Origin: Ruminococcus sp.
GTDB taxonomy: Bacteria > Bacillota > Clostridia > Oscillospirales > Ruminococcaceae
NCBI GenBank assembly: GCA_017558505.1
Contig: JAFYUM010000010.1
Span: 16,694 to 80,693, forward strand
Reading direction: 5' to 3'
DNA length: 64,000 nt
Of the stretch, positions 25,440-33,965 are shown piece by piece. Within the stretch, counting starts at the first letter, position 1. Every line of letters begins with the position of its first letter. Below the pieces are notes generated by a model. That model searched no databases. It saw nothing but the letters and a program-made list of their open reading frames with translations, and was not told the DNA's origin. The translations under genes and the position numbers were made by a program.

Positions 25440-26015
25440 TTAAGGATACATCTCAAACCGTGGATATATCCTTATAAATGCCTCTCCGATTATATCATCC
25501 TCCGCCACAAATCCGATTTTATCGGAACGGCTGTCCAGTGATACGGAACGGTTATCACCCATTACAAAAACATATCCGCGCGGAACTGTCACAGGGTATT
25601 TTCCTGTAAAAGCTCCACCGTCATAATGGGTAAGTCCCAGGTCAAGATAATCCTCATAAAGCCTTTCACCGTCAACAGTAACAATCCCCGCAGAAAAATC
25701 AATATCCACAGTCTGTCCCTCAGTCGCAATAATACGCTTTATGATAACCTTGCCTATACCCTCTCCTTTGCTGATGCTGCCATTTTCATCAAGTATAACG
25801 GCATTTTGGGGGTACATTACAGCAATATCTCCTGTTTTATAGCTACGGTCGGCAAGATTTATTATAATTCTGTCACCGTCCGCAAAAGTGTTACACATAG
25901 ACTCACCGTCTACATTGACAACTCTGAATATATAAGTGAAAACAAGAGAAATAACAAACATTGTTATGAAGAGCTGCTCCAGAAGTGAAACAGCAGATTT
26001 TGCAAGTTTCTTCAA
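25440..26015 (-). CDS. lepB: Signal peptidase I (second of tandem pair)
   Basis: A 191-residue membrane serine protease removing signal peptides. One N-terminal membrane span (residues about 12-32) is followed by VDGESMCNTFADGD with the catalytic Ser, IIKRIIATEGQ with the catalytic Lys, and the box GDNRSVSLDSR. The substrate-loop is compact. It lies 6 nt after the other signal peptidase and shares little sequence outside the boxes, so the two probably differ in substrates. Confidence 0.94.
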   Translation of the reverse strand: MKKLAKSAVSLLEQLFITMFVISLVFTYIFRVVNVDGESMCNTFADGDRIIINLADRSYKTGDIAVMYPQNAVILDENGSISKGEGIGKVIIKRIIATEGQTVDIDFSAGIVTVDGERLYEDYLDLGLTHYDGGAFTGKYPVTVPRGYVFVMGDNRSVSLDSRSDKIGFVAEDDIIGEAFIRIYPRFEMYP

Positions 26016-26021
26016 AGCAGA

Positions 26022-26801
26022 TTAACCCTTGTGTGAGCCGATAAGAATATCAAATTCCTCAATAGGAGAATACTTGATAATAGCCTTACCGTAAATCTGA
26101 TCCTTTTTAACAAGACCAACGCTTCTTGCGCGGCTGTCTGTGGAATGGTTGCGGTTGTCACCCATTACAAAGTAATAGCCCTCAGGGATAGTGATAGGAT
26201 ACTGGCCGCCAAATGCACCATCATCGTTTGTGTAGGCATCTTCTGCGATATATGGCTCGTCAAGCACTTCTCCGTCAACGGTAACCTTGCCGTTTTCAAT
26301 GGAAACAGTCTGACCGCCTACAGCAATAACTCTCTTGATTATACACTCATTAATTGGCATATCATACTGTGGCTGATATGGCTTGCCGTTTTCATCAAGA
26401 AGATAGTTCTTATCCTTGTCAATTACGAGGATATCGCCGTATTTCACGTCAAAGAAAATGGTATTCATAAATACTTTATCTGTTTCTTTCTTAAGTTCAC
26501 GTTCGCCGCTGTAATTATTATTAAGCGTCGGAACCATTGAACGTCCCACGATATTTACAGGGTGAAGAACATATGTAAAGAGAAGCACGATTACAAAAAC
26601 GGTAAGAATTGTAGACTCACAGATTTCAATTACATCCTTGATAAAAGTACCCTTTTTCTTTTTTTCCTTTTTATTTTCCGTATCGTCAGCAGTATTCTCT
26701 TCCGTTTCAACTGCCTCGGAAGCGATTTCAGCGGACACCTCTTCTTTTATTTCCTCAACAGCTGTTTCTTCAGCCGCTGTCATTTCCATTTTCTCATCCA
26801 T
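26022..26801 (-). CDS. lepB: Signal peptidase I with acidic N-terminal extension
   Basis: A 259-residue signal peptidase. Residues 1-50 are an acidic cytoplasmic extension (Glu/Ala-rich, then K-K-E-K-K-K-K) before the single membrane span at about 56-80. Catalytic boxes are IVGRSMVPTLN (Ser), IIKRVIAVGGQ (Lys) and GDNRNHSTDSR. The long acidic tail is unusual for signal peptidases and may bind a cytoplasmic or ribosomal partner, given its position directly after rplS. Tandem with a shorter paralogue. Confidence 0.94.
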   Translation of the reverse strand: MDEKMEMTAAEETAVEEIKEEVSAEIASEAVETEENTADDTENKKEKKKKGTFIKDVIEICESTILTVFVIVLLFTYVLHPVNIVGRSMVPTLNNNYSGERELKKETDKVFMNTIFFDVKYGDILVIDKDKNYLLDENGKPYQPQYDMPINECIIKRVIAVGGQTVSIENGKVTVDGEVLDEPYIAEDAYTNDDGAFGGQYPITIPEGYYFVMGDNRNHSTDSRARSVGLVKKDQIYGKAIIKYSPIEEFDILIGSHKG

Positions 26802-26848
26802 ATCTGTACCTCTTTGTTATATAATTGTCCGATTTTCTTCATTATAGC

Positions 26849-26904
26849 AAAAAAGGGACATAATGTCCCCCGGGATAGGAGCCGAACCGTCGGAAACCCG
26901 ACGG
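26849..26904 (-). terminator. Hairpins downstream of rplS
   Basis: In minus-strand order: a 7-bp GC stem (26898-26904/26887-26893), then GGGACA/TGTCCC (26855-26860/26864-26869) followed by six T. The second is a good terminator. It sits between rplS and the signal peptidase gene, so read-through or partial termination would lower expression of the downstream genes relative to L19. Confidence 0.85.
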
Positions 26905-26924
26905 TAACGGACTCAAACAAAGTC

Positions 26925-27269
26925 TTATCGAATCTGCTCCTTAACCTTTGCAGCCTTACCAACTCTGTCTCTAAGGTAGTAGAGCTTAGCACGACGAACC
27001 TTACCGTGTCTGATAACTTCTACCTTGTCAACTGCAGGTGCGTGAAGGGGGAAAACTCTTTCAATTCCACAGCCGTGAGCTACACGTCTTACTGTGAAAG
27101 TTTCGCTGATGCCGCCGTGCTTCTTGGCAATAACTGTACCCTCGAAGATCTGAATACGGCTCTTTTCACCTTCCTGAATACGTACGTGTACCTTTACAGT
27201 ATCACCTACGTTGAACTGAGGTGCGTTTTCCTTCATGCTTGATCCGCTGATTAATTTGAGTGCATCCAT
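26925..27269 (-). CDS. rplS: 50S ribosomal protein L19
   Basis: A 114-residue ribosomal protein at the 30S-50S interface. Family blocks are [48 protein letters not shown] and [11 protein letters not shown]. An AGGAGG ribosome binding site and a long structured leader precede it. First gene of the run leading to lepB, rbgA, rnhB, yraN and thrC. Confidence 0.98.
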   Translation of the reverse strand: MDALKLISGSSMKENAPQFNVGDTVKVHVRIQEGEKSRIQIFEGTVIAKKHGGISETFTVRRVAHGCGIERVFPLHAPAVDKVEVIRHGKVRRAKLYYLRDRVGKAAKVKEQIR

Positions 27270-27470
27270 TTTAAAATCCTCCTAAAATTTCCGAACATTC
27301 TTACCTCTCCCGAAAAAACTGTTTCAGCATAACAGAAGAACGGGAATAAACACATTGCCCTCGGGCACGTTTGTTCTGTCACCGACAGAACTGAAAAGGC
27401 AGCGGACTGCTCGATTTAATGTCTTTCGGCATTAACCCTCATCTGCAAAATGCAGACGGATTACAAATGC
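27270..27470 (-). promoter_or_regulatory. Structured rplS leader, candidate L19 autoregulatory RNA
   Basis: About 200 nt of untranslated leader with several hairpins on the minus strand: GTCTGCA/TGCAGA(T), TTAATG(CCGAAAGA)CATTAA, TTCTGTC/GACAGAA and GCCC/GGGC. L19 leaders in low-GC Gram-positives are known to be structured and to bind L19. Equivalence is inferred from position, not from a model match. Confidence 0.55.
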
Positions 27471-27476
27471 TTTATA

Positions 27477-27505
27477 ATTATATCATACTTTTTTTGAAAT
27501 TGCAA
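27477..27505 (-). promoter_or_regulatory. rplS promoter
   Basis: Minus-strand TTGCAA (27500-27505), 17-nt spacer, TATAAT (27477-27482). It lies right at the end of the upstream DUF2344 gene. Confidence 0.8.
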
Positions 27506-27511
27506 GTGTTT

Positions 27512-28174
27512 TTAAGAAAATTTTTCATTATTTTCACATAAAATTCCCGTACGGCAGATATTTGCCATTTCAAAGGGAATTTCACAGGATTTTCTCAACG
27601 CTTCCACAAAAAGTGTCGGATTATAATTGGTCTTTGTTCCCGCAGGCAGACGCATAGCCATATGAATTGCTCCATCCGCCTTTTCAAGGGATACAATTTC
27701 CGTATCGGGTTTCAGGTCAACTGTCTTTATGCCCTTTTTAGTCTTTTTCTCAATGAGAATTTCATCGGCAGCAAGGAGCTTTTCAACAGCGTCATAAACT
27801 CCCAGTACATCATCGGTTTTGAGGTCAAATTCATACTCAGCCTTTGCAATAACAGTAATTTTATTCATCTGCGGTGCAATAGCTACAATTCCCATACCCT
27901 CGGGCATAACCTCATTGAGCCTTTCCCTGATGACATCAAGGGGCATATTATCATCGGTTATGTTGAAATCCATAATTTCACATTCACTTTCAAATCCCAA
28001 TGAAAGTGCAAGGGCAAAGCTGTAATAGGGGTGAGGATTAAATCCCTCGGTATACCATACAGGCAGCTTTGAACGGCGGAAAATACGGAGCATACAGCGG
28101 TTAAGGTCAAGGTGGGAAATATATTTCGCCCTGCCTGTCTTTTTAAATGTTGCACGAAGTCTTAACAAAAACAT
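27512..28174 (-). CDS. TIGR03936/DUF2344 radical-SAM-associated protein
   Basis: A 220-residue protein of the DUF2344 family, always found beside (or fused to) TIGR03960 B12-binding radical SAM proteins. Family blocks are RLRATFKKTGRAKYISHLDL, FNPHPYYSFALALSLGFES and IMDF. It overlaps the radical SAM gene by 13 nt. The pair probably modifies a tRNA or a ribosomal/RNase component; the reaction is not known to me. Rng and rplU, which often follow this pair in Clostridia, are absent; rplS follows instead. Confidence 0.92.
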   Translation of the reverse strand: MFLLRLRATFKKTGRAKYISHLDLNRCMLRIFRRSKLPVWYTEGFNPHPYYSFALALSLGFESECEIMDFNITDDNMPLDVIRERLNEVMPEGMGIVAIAPQMNKITVIAKAEYEFDLKTDDVLGVYDAVEKLLAADEILIEKKTKKGIKTVDLKPDTEIVSLEKADGAIHMAMRLPAGTKTNYNPTLFVEALRKSCEIPFEMANICRTGILCENNEKFS

Positions 28175-30006
28175 TCCCTCCCAACAGCTTTATTTACACC
28201 GCAGCCTGAACATTTCTGTCGGCAATGGGGCGTAGTTACGGCATTGTGTGCCGTTTTATTTTCACGGATGAAGAATTCCTTTGATACCATATAATCAAGG
28301 TGATCCCACGGCAATATTTCGTCATATTCAGCACGTCTGTTAGCGTAGTATGCAGGATCAACTCCGCATTTTTCAAAGGCTTCAAGCCATACATCGAACT
28401 TGAAATGCTCGCTCCAGCTATCAAACTTACATCCCATTTTCCACGCCGTATAGACAACATCGCAAAGTCGTCTGTCACCCTTGGCAAGAACAGCTTCAAG
28501 CTGACTTACATCGGCATCGTGATAGCTGACTTTGATTTTCTTGGATTTTACAGAATCAAGGAGCAATTTCTGCTTTCTTTCTATTTCCTCACGAGTATCC
28601 TGCGGCTCAAACTGGAAGGGAGTGAACGGCTTTGGCACAAATGTGGCACAGCTTACGGAAATCTGGGGACTTCTGCCCTTGGGGCGGTTTTCAATGCTGT
28701 AATACAGATCAAGAATACGCTGTGCAAGTTCTGCAATTCCCACAATATCCTCATCTGTTTCTGTGGGAAGTCCCATCATAAAATAGAGCTTAACACTGCT
28801 GTAACCGCCCTCAAAGGCAATTTTGCAGGTGCTCATAATTTCTTCTTCTGTGACATTCTTGTTGATAACGTCACGGAGTCGTTGTGTGCCGCCCTCTGCC
28901 GCAAAGGTAAGACCGCTCTTGCGGACTTTCTTTATCTTCTCCAGCAGTTCCTCTGTGAAATTGTCCACACGGAGAGAAGGAAGTGAAAGATTTATACGCT
29001 CCCCTGCTGTATAGTCTATAAGCTTTGTAAGCATTTCATCAATCTGTGAATGATCGCTTGTACTTAACGATGCAAGGGAAACCTCGTCATAGCCTGTATT
29101 TTCGCAAAGGCACTTGGTTTCTTTATAAATTGTATCAGGGGATTTTTCTCTGAACGGGCGGTAAATGAAGCCTGCCTGACAGAAACGACAACCACGGATA
29201 CAGCCACGAAGCACCTCAACCGATACTCTGTCGTGAACAATTTCTGTAAAAGGCACAACAAAATTTTCGGGATAGAAAACATTGTCGAAATCCTTGATAA
29301 TTCTCTTTGTTATTTTTTCAGGAGCGTTTTCAGAAACAATCATTTTCTCAATTGTACCGTCAGCCTTATACTCAAAATTATAAAAACGCGGAACGTAAAT
29401 TCCCTCAATCTGTGCGGCTTTACGTAGAAATTCAAGACGGTTTGCACCCTGTTTTTTCATCTCGTTGAACAAATCCATAAGTTCAAGGTTAACTTCCTCG
29501 CCTTCGCCTAAAACGAAAATGTCGAAGAAATACGCAAGGGGTTCAGGATTGCACACGCAAGGACCGCCAGCAATAACAATCTGGGTAAGCTCCTCTGTTC
29601 TGTCCTTGGCGAATACGGGTATACCAGCAAGGTCAAGCATATTCAGCACATTAGTGTACGAAAGCTCATATTGCATTGTAAAACCAATGAAATCGAAATC
29701 CTTTATTGGTTCAAGGGATTCAAGAGAATAAAGCGGAATATCGTTTTCACGCATAATCTTCTCAAAATCCACATCAGGAGCAAAACAACGCTCACAGCGG
29801 AAATTCTCCCTTGCATTTTTAAGGGAGTAAAGAATTTTCATACCGATATGTGACATACCGATATCATATGTATCAGGGAAACAGAATGCAAAGCTTACAT
29901 CAACGGAATTTTTATCCTTGACAATGCTGCCCACCTCACCACCGATATAGCGTGAGGGTTTCTGAACATCCATAAGATGTTTTTCTATTTTTTCTTTCAG
30001 GTTCAT
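28162..30006 (-). CDS. TIGR03960 family B12-binding radical SAM protein
   Basis: A 614-residue enzyme. It has an N-terminal cobalamin-binding-like domain (residues about 35-195, with IGMSHIGMKILY and VIAGGPCVCNPEP) and a radical SAM core with C-I-R-G-C-R-F-C binding the 4Fe4S cluster near residue 255. The C-terminus is Cys-rich (HCRQKCSGCG ... CFC) and may hold a second cluster. The ATG at 30006 overlaps the cdd stop as ATGA and follows AAGGAG; the longer start at 30048 lies inside cdd and has no ribosome binding site. Functional partner of DUF2344. Confidence 0.93.
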   Translation of the reverse strand: MNLKEKIEKHLMDVQKPSRYIGGEVGSIVKDKNSVDVSFAFCFPDTYDIGMSHIGMKILYSLKNARENFRCERCFAPDVDFEKIMRENDIPLYSLESLEPIKDFDFIGFTMQYELSYTNVLNMLDLAGIPVFAKDRTEELTQIVIAGGPCVCNPEPLAYFFDIFVLGEGEEVNLELMDLFNEMKKQGANRLEFLRKAAQIEGIYVPRFYNFEYKADGTIEKMIVSENAPEKITKRIIKDFDNVFYPENFVVPFTEIVHDRVSVEVLRGCIRGCRFCQAGFIYRPFREKSPDTIYKETKCLCENTGYDEVSLASLSTSDHSQIDEMLTKLIDYTAGERINLSLPSLRVDNFTEELLEKIKKVRKSGLTFAAEGGTQRLRDVINKNVTEEEIMSTCKIAFEGGYSSVKLYFMMGLPTETDEDIVGIAELAQRILDLYYSIENRPKGRSPQISVSCATFVPKPFTPFQFEPQDTREEIERKQKLLLDSVKSKKIKVSYHDADVSQLEAVLAKGDRRLCDVVYTAWKMGCKFDSWSEHFKFDVWLEAFEKCGVDPAYYANRRAEYDEILPWDHLDYMVSKEFFIRENKTAHNAVTTPHCRQKCSGCGVNKAVGRECFC

Positions 30007-30392
30007 TTTATATTCTCCTTGTTGAAGCTGACCGGCAGAAAATCGCATAAACGATATTCACCGTCCGCAAGAATTATTTTAAAGTCACTGTCGCAGAATT
30101 CACTCAGCACTTGCAGGCAAGCACCGCAGGGAGTACAGTTTCTGCTGAAATCACCGTCAGCACTTCCTGCAACGGCAATGGCAGAAAAATCTTTTTTCCC
30201 CTCGGATACAGCCTTGAAAACAGCGATACGCTCGGCACAGACTGTCATTGAATAGGAGGCATTTTCCACGTTGCAGCCCGTATATATTTCACCGTCTGCC
30301 GTCAGAAGCGCCGCACCAACATGAAATCCAGAATATGGACAATAAGCACTTTCAGCCGTTTTTACGGCTATTTCAAACAATCCGTCAGTCAT
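30003..30392 (-). CDS. cdd: Cytidine deaminase
   Basis: A 129-residue zinc enzyme deaminating cytidine/deoxycytidine in pyrimidine salvage. Zinc-binding motifs are T-V-C-A-E-R (Cys-Ala-Glu) near residue 51 and PCGACLQVLSEF near residue 87. It begins immediately after the DUF896 stop, with its Shine-Dalgarno (GGAGG) inside that gene, and ends with a 4-nt overlap with the radical SAM gene. It is short, as tetrameric Cdd usually is. Confidence 0.95.
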   Translation of the reverse strand: MTDGLFEIAVKTAESAYCPYSGFHVGAALLTADGEIYTGCNVENASYSMTVCAERIAVFKAVSEGKKDFSAIAVAGSADGDFSRNCTPCGACLQVLSEFCDSDFKIILADGEYRLCDFLPVSFNKENIK

Positions 30393-30602
30393 TTATCTGC
30401 CTCCGTTTTGCTTTACCTTATGTTTTTTTCCGTCCGGAGTCATTATATAAGTGTTACTAAGACTTGAATTAAGACTCCCCACAACAGCTCTGCGATATTC
30501 GTTGCGGAGCGCTGTCTGTTCAGCTTTTTCCTCCTCGGTAAGTCCTGATTCTCTCGACTTACGTGCAAGTTCATTTATACGGTCAATTTTTGCCTGTTCC
30601 AT
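30393..30602 (-). CDS. DUF896 (YnzC-like) small protein
   Basis: A 69-residue two-helix hairpin protein: KIDRINELARKSRESGLTEE then EEKAEQTALRNEYRRA, the DUF896/YnzC signature. The C-terminus NTYIMTPDGKKHKVK is also family-typical. In Bacillus ynzC belongs to the SOS-linked yneA region, but function is unclear. First gene of the DUF896-cdd-radical SAM-DUF2344 operon. Confidence 0.92.
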   Translation of the reverse strand: MEQAKIDRINELARKSRESGLTEEEKAEQTALRNEYRRAVVGSLNSSLSNTYIMTPDGKKHKVKQNGGR

Positions 30603-30668
30603 AAAAATCCTCCAAGTATTGAATTTTATTTTTTCTTTATTATAACATATTTATTTCTGTTTGTAAAG

Positions 30669-30703
30669 CAAAAAAATACACCGTACATTTCTGTACGGTG
30701 TAT
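30669..30703 (-). terminator. Terminator of the cohesin-like lipoprotein gene
   Basis: A 12-bp stem (30676-30687 with 30692-30703), a 4-nt loop and a T7 run on the minus strand. Confidence 0.92.
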
Positions 30704-30714
30704 GATTAATGATT

Positions 30715-31602
30715 TTACTTTTTCTTTCCGCCGCCGATTTCTGTATTCTTTGCAATTGATTCAAATTCACCTGAAGGATAAGCCTCGATGAAGTCCATAG
30801 CATTGCTGTCAAAATAGAACCAGATACAGAAAGCAACAAGTCCTGAGTTGTTCTTGATATTGATATTGAAGTCGATTGTATCGCCTTGTTTACAAGCAAT
30901 ATTATCGCCGTAGAATACCATTCCTGTTTCCTTTGAAACGTCGATTGCCTCAATCTTACCGTTATTTACACGGATTGTACCGTCAATTGTCTTTTCGGGA
31001 TAAATAGCAACACCTGCAACGTCTGAAAGATCCGGAACGATTCTTACCTTGTAGTCACCATCCGGAATGTTTTCCTTAATCTTGAATGAAGCTGTAATCA
31101 TTTCATTCTCAAAGAAGAAGTTCTCATCCTTTGAAATATCAAGCCACATTGCATATCTTCCGTCTTCTTTAGACACATAAGCAGGCTCTGTGGGCTTTTC
31201 AACAGGCTTTGTAACTATGCTTGTTACAATATTTGTAACCTTTACAGCTTCTGTTACAACTGCACCCTGTGCATCTGTAGCCTCCTGACCGTCAGCCTCT
31301 GTCACAGGAACGTATTCTGTTGCGGGCTGTCCGTCAGCCTCTGTTACTTCTTCAACCTCTGTTACAACTTCTGTAACGGGCTCTGCCTCTGTAGGAGCTT
31401 CAACAGGATCCTCAGCATCAAGGTCAGCGTCGGGAGAGTTGAGTGAAAGTCCGTTATCAGCAGCGGCACCTACCTCAAATGGGTACTGCATGGGAGCGCT
31501 TGTTTCCTCTTTTTTGTTGCAGCCTGCAAATGTTGTTGAGGCTACGGCAAGTATGGCAAAAATTGCCACAATTCTCTTTGCAAAATTCTTCATGTTTTCC
31601 AA
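30715..31602 (-). CDS. Lipoprotein with cohesin-like beta domain
   Basis: A 295-residue exported lipoprotein. It has a signal peptide with lipidated Cys in T-F-A-G-C (about residue 28). A Thr/Glu/Val-rich linker (about 65-140) follows, with a repeated VTEADGQ-x-AT unit. The C-terminal beta domain (about 145-290) ends with GDTIDFNINIKNNSGLVAFC and Y-F-D-S-N-A-M-D-F. That pattern (V-N-I-x-N-N-x-G-x-x-A-F ... Y-D ... ) is typical of cohesin/CBM2-like folds of ruminococcal cellulosomes. No dockerin protein is in the window. It may anchor partner proteins or bind glycan on the outer face; not proven. Confidence 0.75.
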   Translation of the reverse strand: MENMKNFAKRIVAIFAILAVASTTFAGCNKKEETSAPMQYPFEVGAAADNGLSLNSPDADLDAEDPVEAPTEAEPVTEVVTEVEEVTEADGQPATEYVPVTEADGQEATDAQGAVVTEAVKVTNIVTSIVTKPVEKPTEPAYVSKEDGRYAMWLDISKDENFFFENEMITASFKIKENIPDGDYKVRIVPDLSDVAGVAIYPEKTIDGTIRVNNGKIEAIDVSKETGMVFYGDNIACKQGDTIDFNINIKNNSGLVAFCIWFYFDSNAMDFIEAYPSGEFESIAKNTEIGGGKKK

Positions 31603-31665
31603 GTCCTTTCATATATATGTATTCTGAAACCTAAATCGTCAGAGGTACACTTGCACCTCAATTAT

Positions 31666-31694
31666 ATTATACACAACATATTCCGATTTGTCAA
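31666..31694 (-). promoter_or_regulatory. Consensus promoter of the cohesin-like lipoprotein gene
   Basis: Minus-strand perfect TTGACA (31689-31694), 17-nt spacer, perfect TATAAT (31666-31671). Confidence 0.88.
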
Positions 31695-31805
31695 GCGGCA
31701 TAATGAATTGTAATCTTTTATTTTCAAAAGCTTCATTCAATTTTCATCATATAAACACAAAGGCATACAGATAATACCAAATTTTTTTAAATCCAAAAAT
31801 TTCTA

Positions 31806-31834
31806 TTGATTTTTTAAGAAAAATGATGTATAAT
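31806..31834 (+). promoter_or_regulatory. Promoter of the HD protein-sulfhydrylase operon
   Basis: TTGATT (31806-31811), 17-nt spacer, TATAAT (31829-31834). Leader about 35 nt. Confidence 0.75.
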
Positions 31835-31876
31835 AAGAAAAGTATACGTGCTGTCCTTTGGAGAAAGGGGTATTTT

Positions 31877-32389
31877 ATGCTTAAAGCAATATGCTCAAGA
31901 AAAGAGCTTACTCTTTGCAGATATTACAGCTGTATCAGCGATATTGTTGATTTGCCTGAAATTATCCGCCTTAAAAAGATTACGCATCATATCTCCACAA
32001 CGAGATTTCAGCATTGTTTAAACGTATCCTATCACGGATATGTCATATGCCGTTTTCTTGGACTTGACGCACGTTCGGCTGCAAGAGCAGGACTTTTACA
32101 CGACCTTTTCTACTACGACAGACAGGAATACAATGTCAGCCGTAAGAAGCATCAGCCGAAGCACAGCCGCTGTCACTCGGATATAGCACTGAAAAACGCC
32201 ATGAAGCTCATATCAGTCAACCCGAAGGAATATGATATGATAGTGAAGCATATGTGGCCTGCTACCATTGCTTTCCCAAAATACAGGGAAACATATATCA
32301 TAACGCTGGTGGACAAATACTGTGCAGTACTTGAATTCTGCATACCAAAATTCAAGAAATTCATAAAATTCAGGAGGACAAACCAATGA
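31877..32389 (+). CDS. HD domain phosphohydrolase-like protein
   Basis: A 170-residue protein with an HD-type metal site: F-Q-H-C-L-N-V near residue 46, AGLLHDLFYYD near residue 73 (the HD pair), HSDIALKNA near residue 100, and a late Asp in TLVDKYCAV. It uses the ATG at 31877 with an AAAGGGG ribosome binding site; an upstream in-frame ATG (31823) lies in the promoter leader. It overlaps the sulfhydrylase gene by 4 nt (ATGA), so the two are coupled, but the substrate and any metabolic link to methionine are unknown. Confidence 0.85.
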   Translation: MLKAICSRKELTLCRYYSCISDIVDLPEIIRLKKITHHISTTRFQHCLNVSYHGYVICRFLGLDARSAARAGLLHDLFYYDRQEYNVSRKKHQPKHSRCHSDIALKNAMKLISVNPKEYDMIVKHMWPATIAFPKYRETYIITLVDKYCAVLEFCIPKFKKFIKFRRTNQ

Positions 32390-33654
32390 ACATTGAAACA
32401 AAATGTCTGCATTCAGGCTACACACCTAAAAATACGGAGCCGAGAGTTGTACCGATTGTACAGAGTACAACTTATGTCTACGACTCAACAGACGATGTAG
32501 CTGCTGTATTCGACGACCCCACAAAGAGCCTTATTTACTCACGCTTTGAAAATCCCACAGTAATGGCTGTTGAGGACAAAATCGCCGCATTAGAGGGCGG
32601 TATCGGCGCTATGTGTACATCAAGCGGTCAGGCTGCTTCAATGTGTTCATTGCTGAATATTCTTCAGGCAGGCGATAGCTTTATTTCCACAACTACAATT
32701 TACGGCGGAACTGTTAACCTTTTCGCAGTAACTCTTAAAAAACTTGGAATTGAATGTATTTTCGTTTCTCCCGATGCAACAGAGGAGGAAATTCAGGCTG
32801 CATTCAAACCCAATACAAAGGCAGTTTTTGGCGAAACTCTGGCAAATCCCGCACTTTCAGTGCTTGATATTGAGAAGTTTGCAAAAATCGCTCATAAGAA
32901 TGATGTTCCCCTTATTATTGACAATACATTCCCCACACCTATTCTCTGCCGTCCTATTGAACACGGTGCGGATATTGTAATCCACTCCACATCAAAGTAT
33001 ATGGACGGTCACGCTGTACAGGTCGGCGGTGTTATTGTTGATTCAGGTAACTTCAACTGGGCAAACGGCAAATTCCCCGAATTCACAGAGCCTGACGAGA
33101 GCTATCATGGCATAATTTACACAGAAACATACGGAAAAGCCGCATACATAATCAAGGCAAGAATGCAGCTTATGAGAGATTTAGGCTGCTATCCTGCTGC
33201 ACAGTCCGCATTCTATCTCAATTTAGGACTTGAAACCCTTGCTATCAGAATGAAGCAGTACTGCGAAAATGCAAAGATTGTAGCTGAATATCTTGAAGCA
33301 AATGAAATGGTTGAGTCTGTAAATTATCCGGGATTAAAGAGCAGCCCTTACTATGACCTTGCACAGAAGTATCTCCCACTTGGTTCAAGCGGCGTAATTT
33401 CCTTTGTTATCAAGGGCGGACGTGATACAGCTGTTAAGTTTATGGACTCCCTCAGCCTTGCTTCAAACGAAGTTCACGTTGCTGATATCCGCACCTGCGT
33501 CCTTCACCCTGCAAGTGCAACTCACCGTCAGCTTACAGACGAACAGCTTGTAGCCTGCGGAATAAACGGAGGTATGATTCGTTTCTCCGTTGGACTTGAA
33601 AATGTAAACGATATTCTCGATGACCTTAAAAAGGCATTTGAGGCTATAAAGTAA
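32386..33654 (+). CDS. metY: O-acetylhomoserine sulfhydrylase (aminocarboxypropyltransferase)
   Basis: A 422-residue PLP enzyme of the Cys/Met metabolism family. It makes homocysteine from O-acetylhomoserine and sulfide. The PLP lysine is in STSKYMDGH near residue 208, with SSGQAASMCSLLNI and N-P-A-L-S-V-L-D as cofactor-site blocks. The length and the insert around WANGKFPEFTEPDESYHG favour MetY over cystathionine gamma-synthase or lyase, which are shorter. Coupled to the upstream HD gene. Its end faces the 276-bp palindromic element. Confidence 0.92.
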   Translation: MNIETKCLHSGYTPKNTEPRVVPIVQSTTYVYDSTDDVAAVFDDPTKSLIYSRFENPTVMAVEDKIAALEGGIGAMCTSSGQAASMCSLLNILQAGDSFISTTTIYGGTVNLFAVTLKKLGIECIFVSPDATEEEIQAAFKPNTKAVFGETLANPALSVLDIEKFAKIAHKNDVPLIIDNTFPTPILCRPIEHGADIVIHSTSKYMDGHAVQVGGVIVDSGNFNWANGKFPEFTEPDESYHGIIYTETYGKAAYIIKARMQLMRDLGCYPAAQSAFYLNLGLETLAIRMKQYCENAKIVAEYLEANEMVESVNYPGLKSSPYYDLAQKYLPLGSSGVISFVIKGGRDTAVKFMDSLSLASNEVHVADIRTCVLHPASATHRQLTDEQLVACGINGGMIRFSVGLENVNDILDDLKKAFEAIK

Positions 33655-33666
33655 AAAATCATCCCG

Positions 33667-33942
33667 TTTAGCAGAATACCCGTATAGAAGTATTATGCAA
33701 ATATTGTGGGGAAACTTTCTGAAGAAAGCTTCCCCCCCTTCAAAGACTTTCGATCTAAATTAAATCCCCATAGGGTACAGAAAAAACATAATTTTGAATT
33801 CACATCAAAATCTTCTGTGTACCCTATGGGGATTTAATTTTAAACTGAAAGTTTTAGGAAAGGAGTTTGAGGAATAACCCTTTTTCAAAAGGGTTTTCCT
33901 CAATAATTTACACAAATACTTCCATATGGACATTCTGCTTAA
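33667..33942. repeat. 276-bp near-palindromic element in a convergent intergenic gap
   Basis: The ends pair (33667-33677 with 33932-33942, one mismatch) and similarity continues inward for about 50 bp. The centre has a perfect 23-bp inverted repeat (33757-33779 with 33818-33840) around a 38-nt loop. A further local hairpin, CCCTTTTT/CAAAAGGG, lies near 33880. There is no ORF. The whole piece could fold into one long hairpin as DNA or RNA. It fits a MITE-like element located between metY and the topoisomerase gene. Confidence 0.75.
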
Positions 33943-33965
33943 TGGTACGATTTTTTTGCTATACA

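Noticed and set aside
30006..30048. Longer start of the B12 radical SAM protein at 30048
   Set aside because: The extra 14 residues would lie within cdd, lack a ribosome binding site, and the ATG at 30006 has AAGGAG plus the usual ATGA overlap.
32386..33654. Cystathionine gamma-lyase or gamma-synthase instead of MetY
   Set aside because: The length (422 residues) and the insert after residue 220 fit the O-acetylhomoserine sulfhydrylase branch better.
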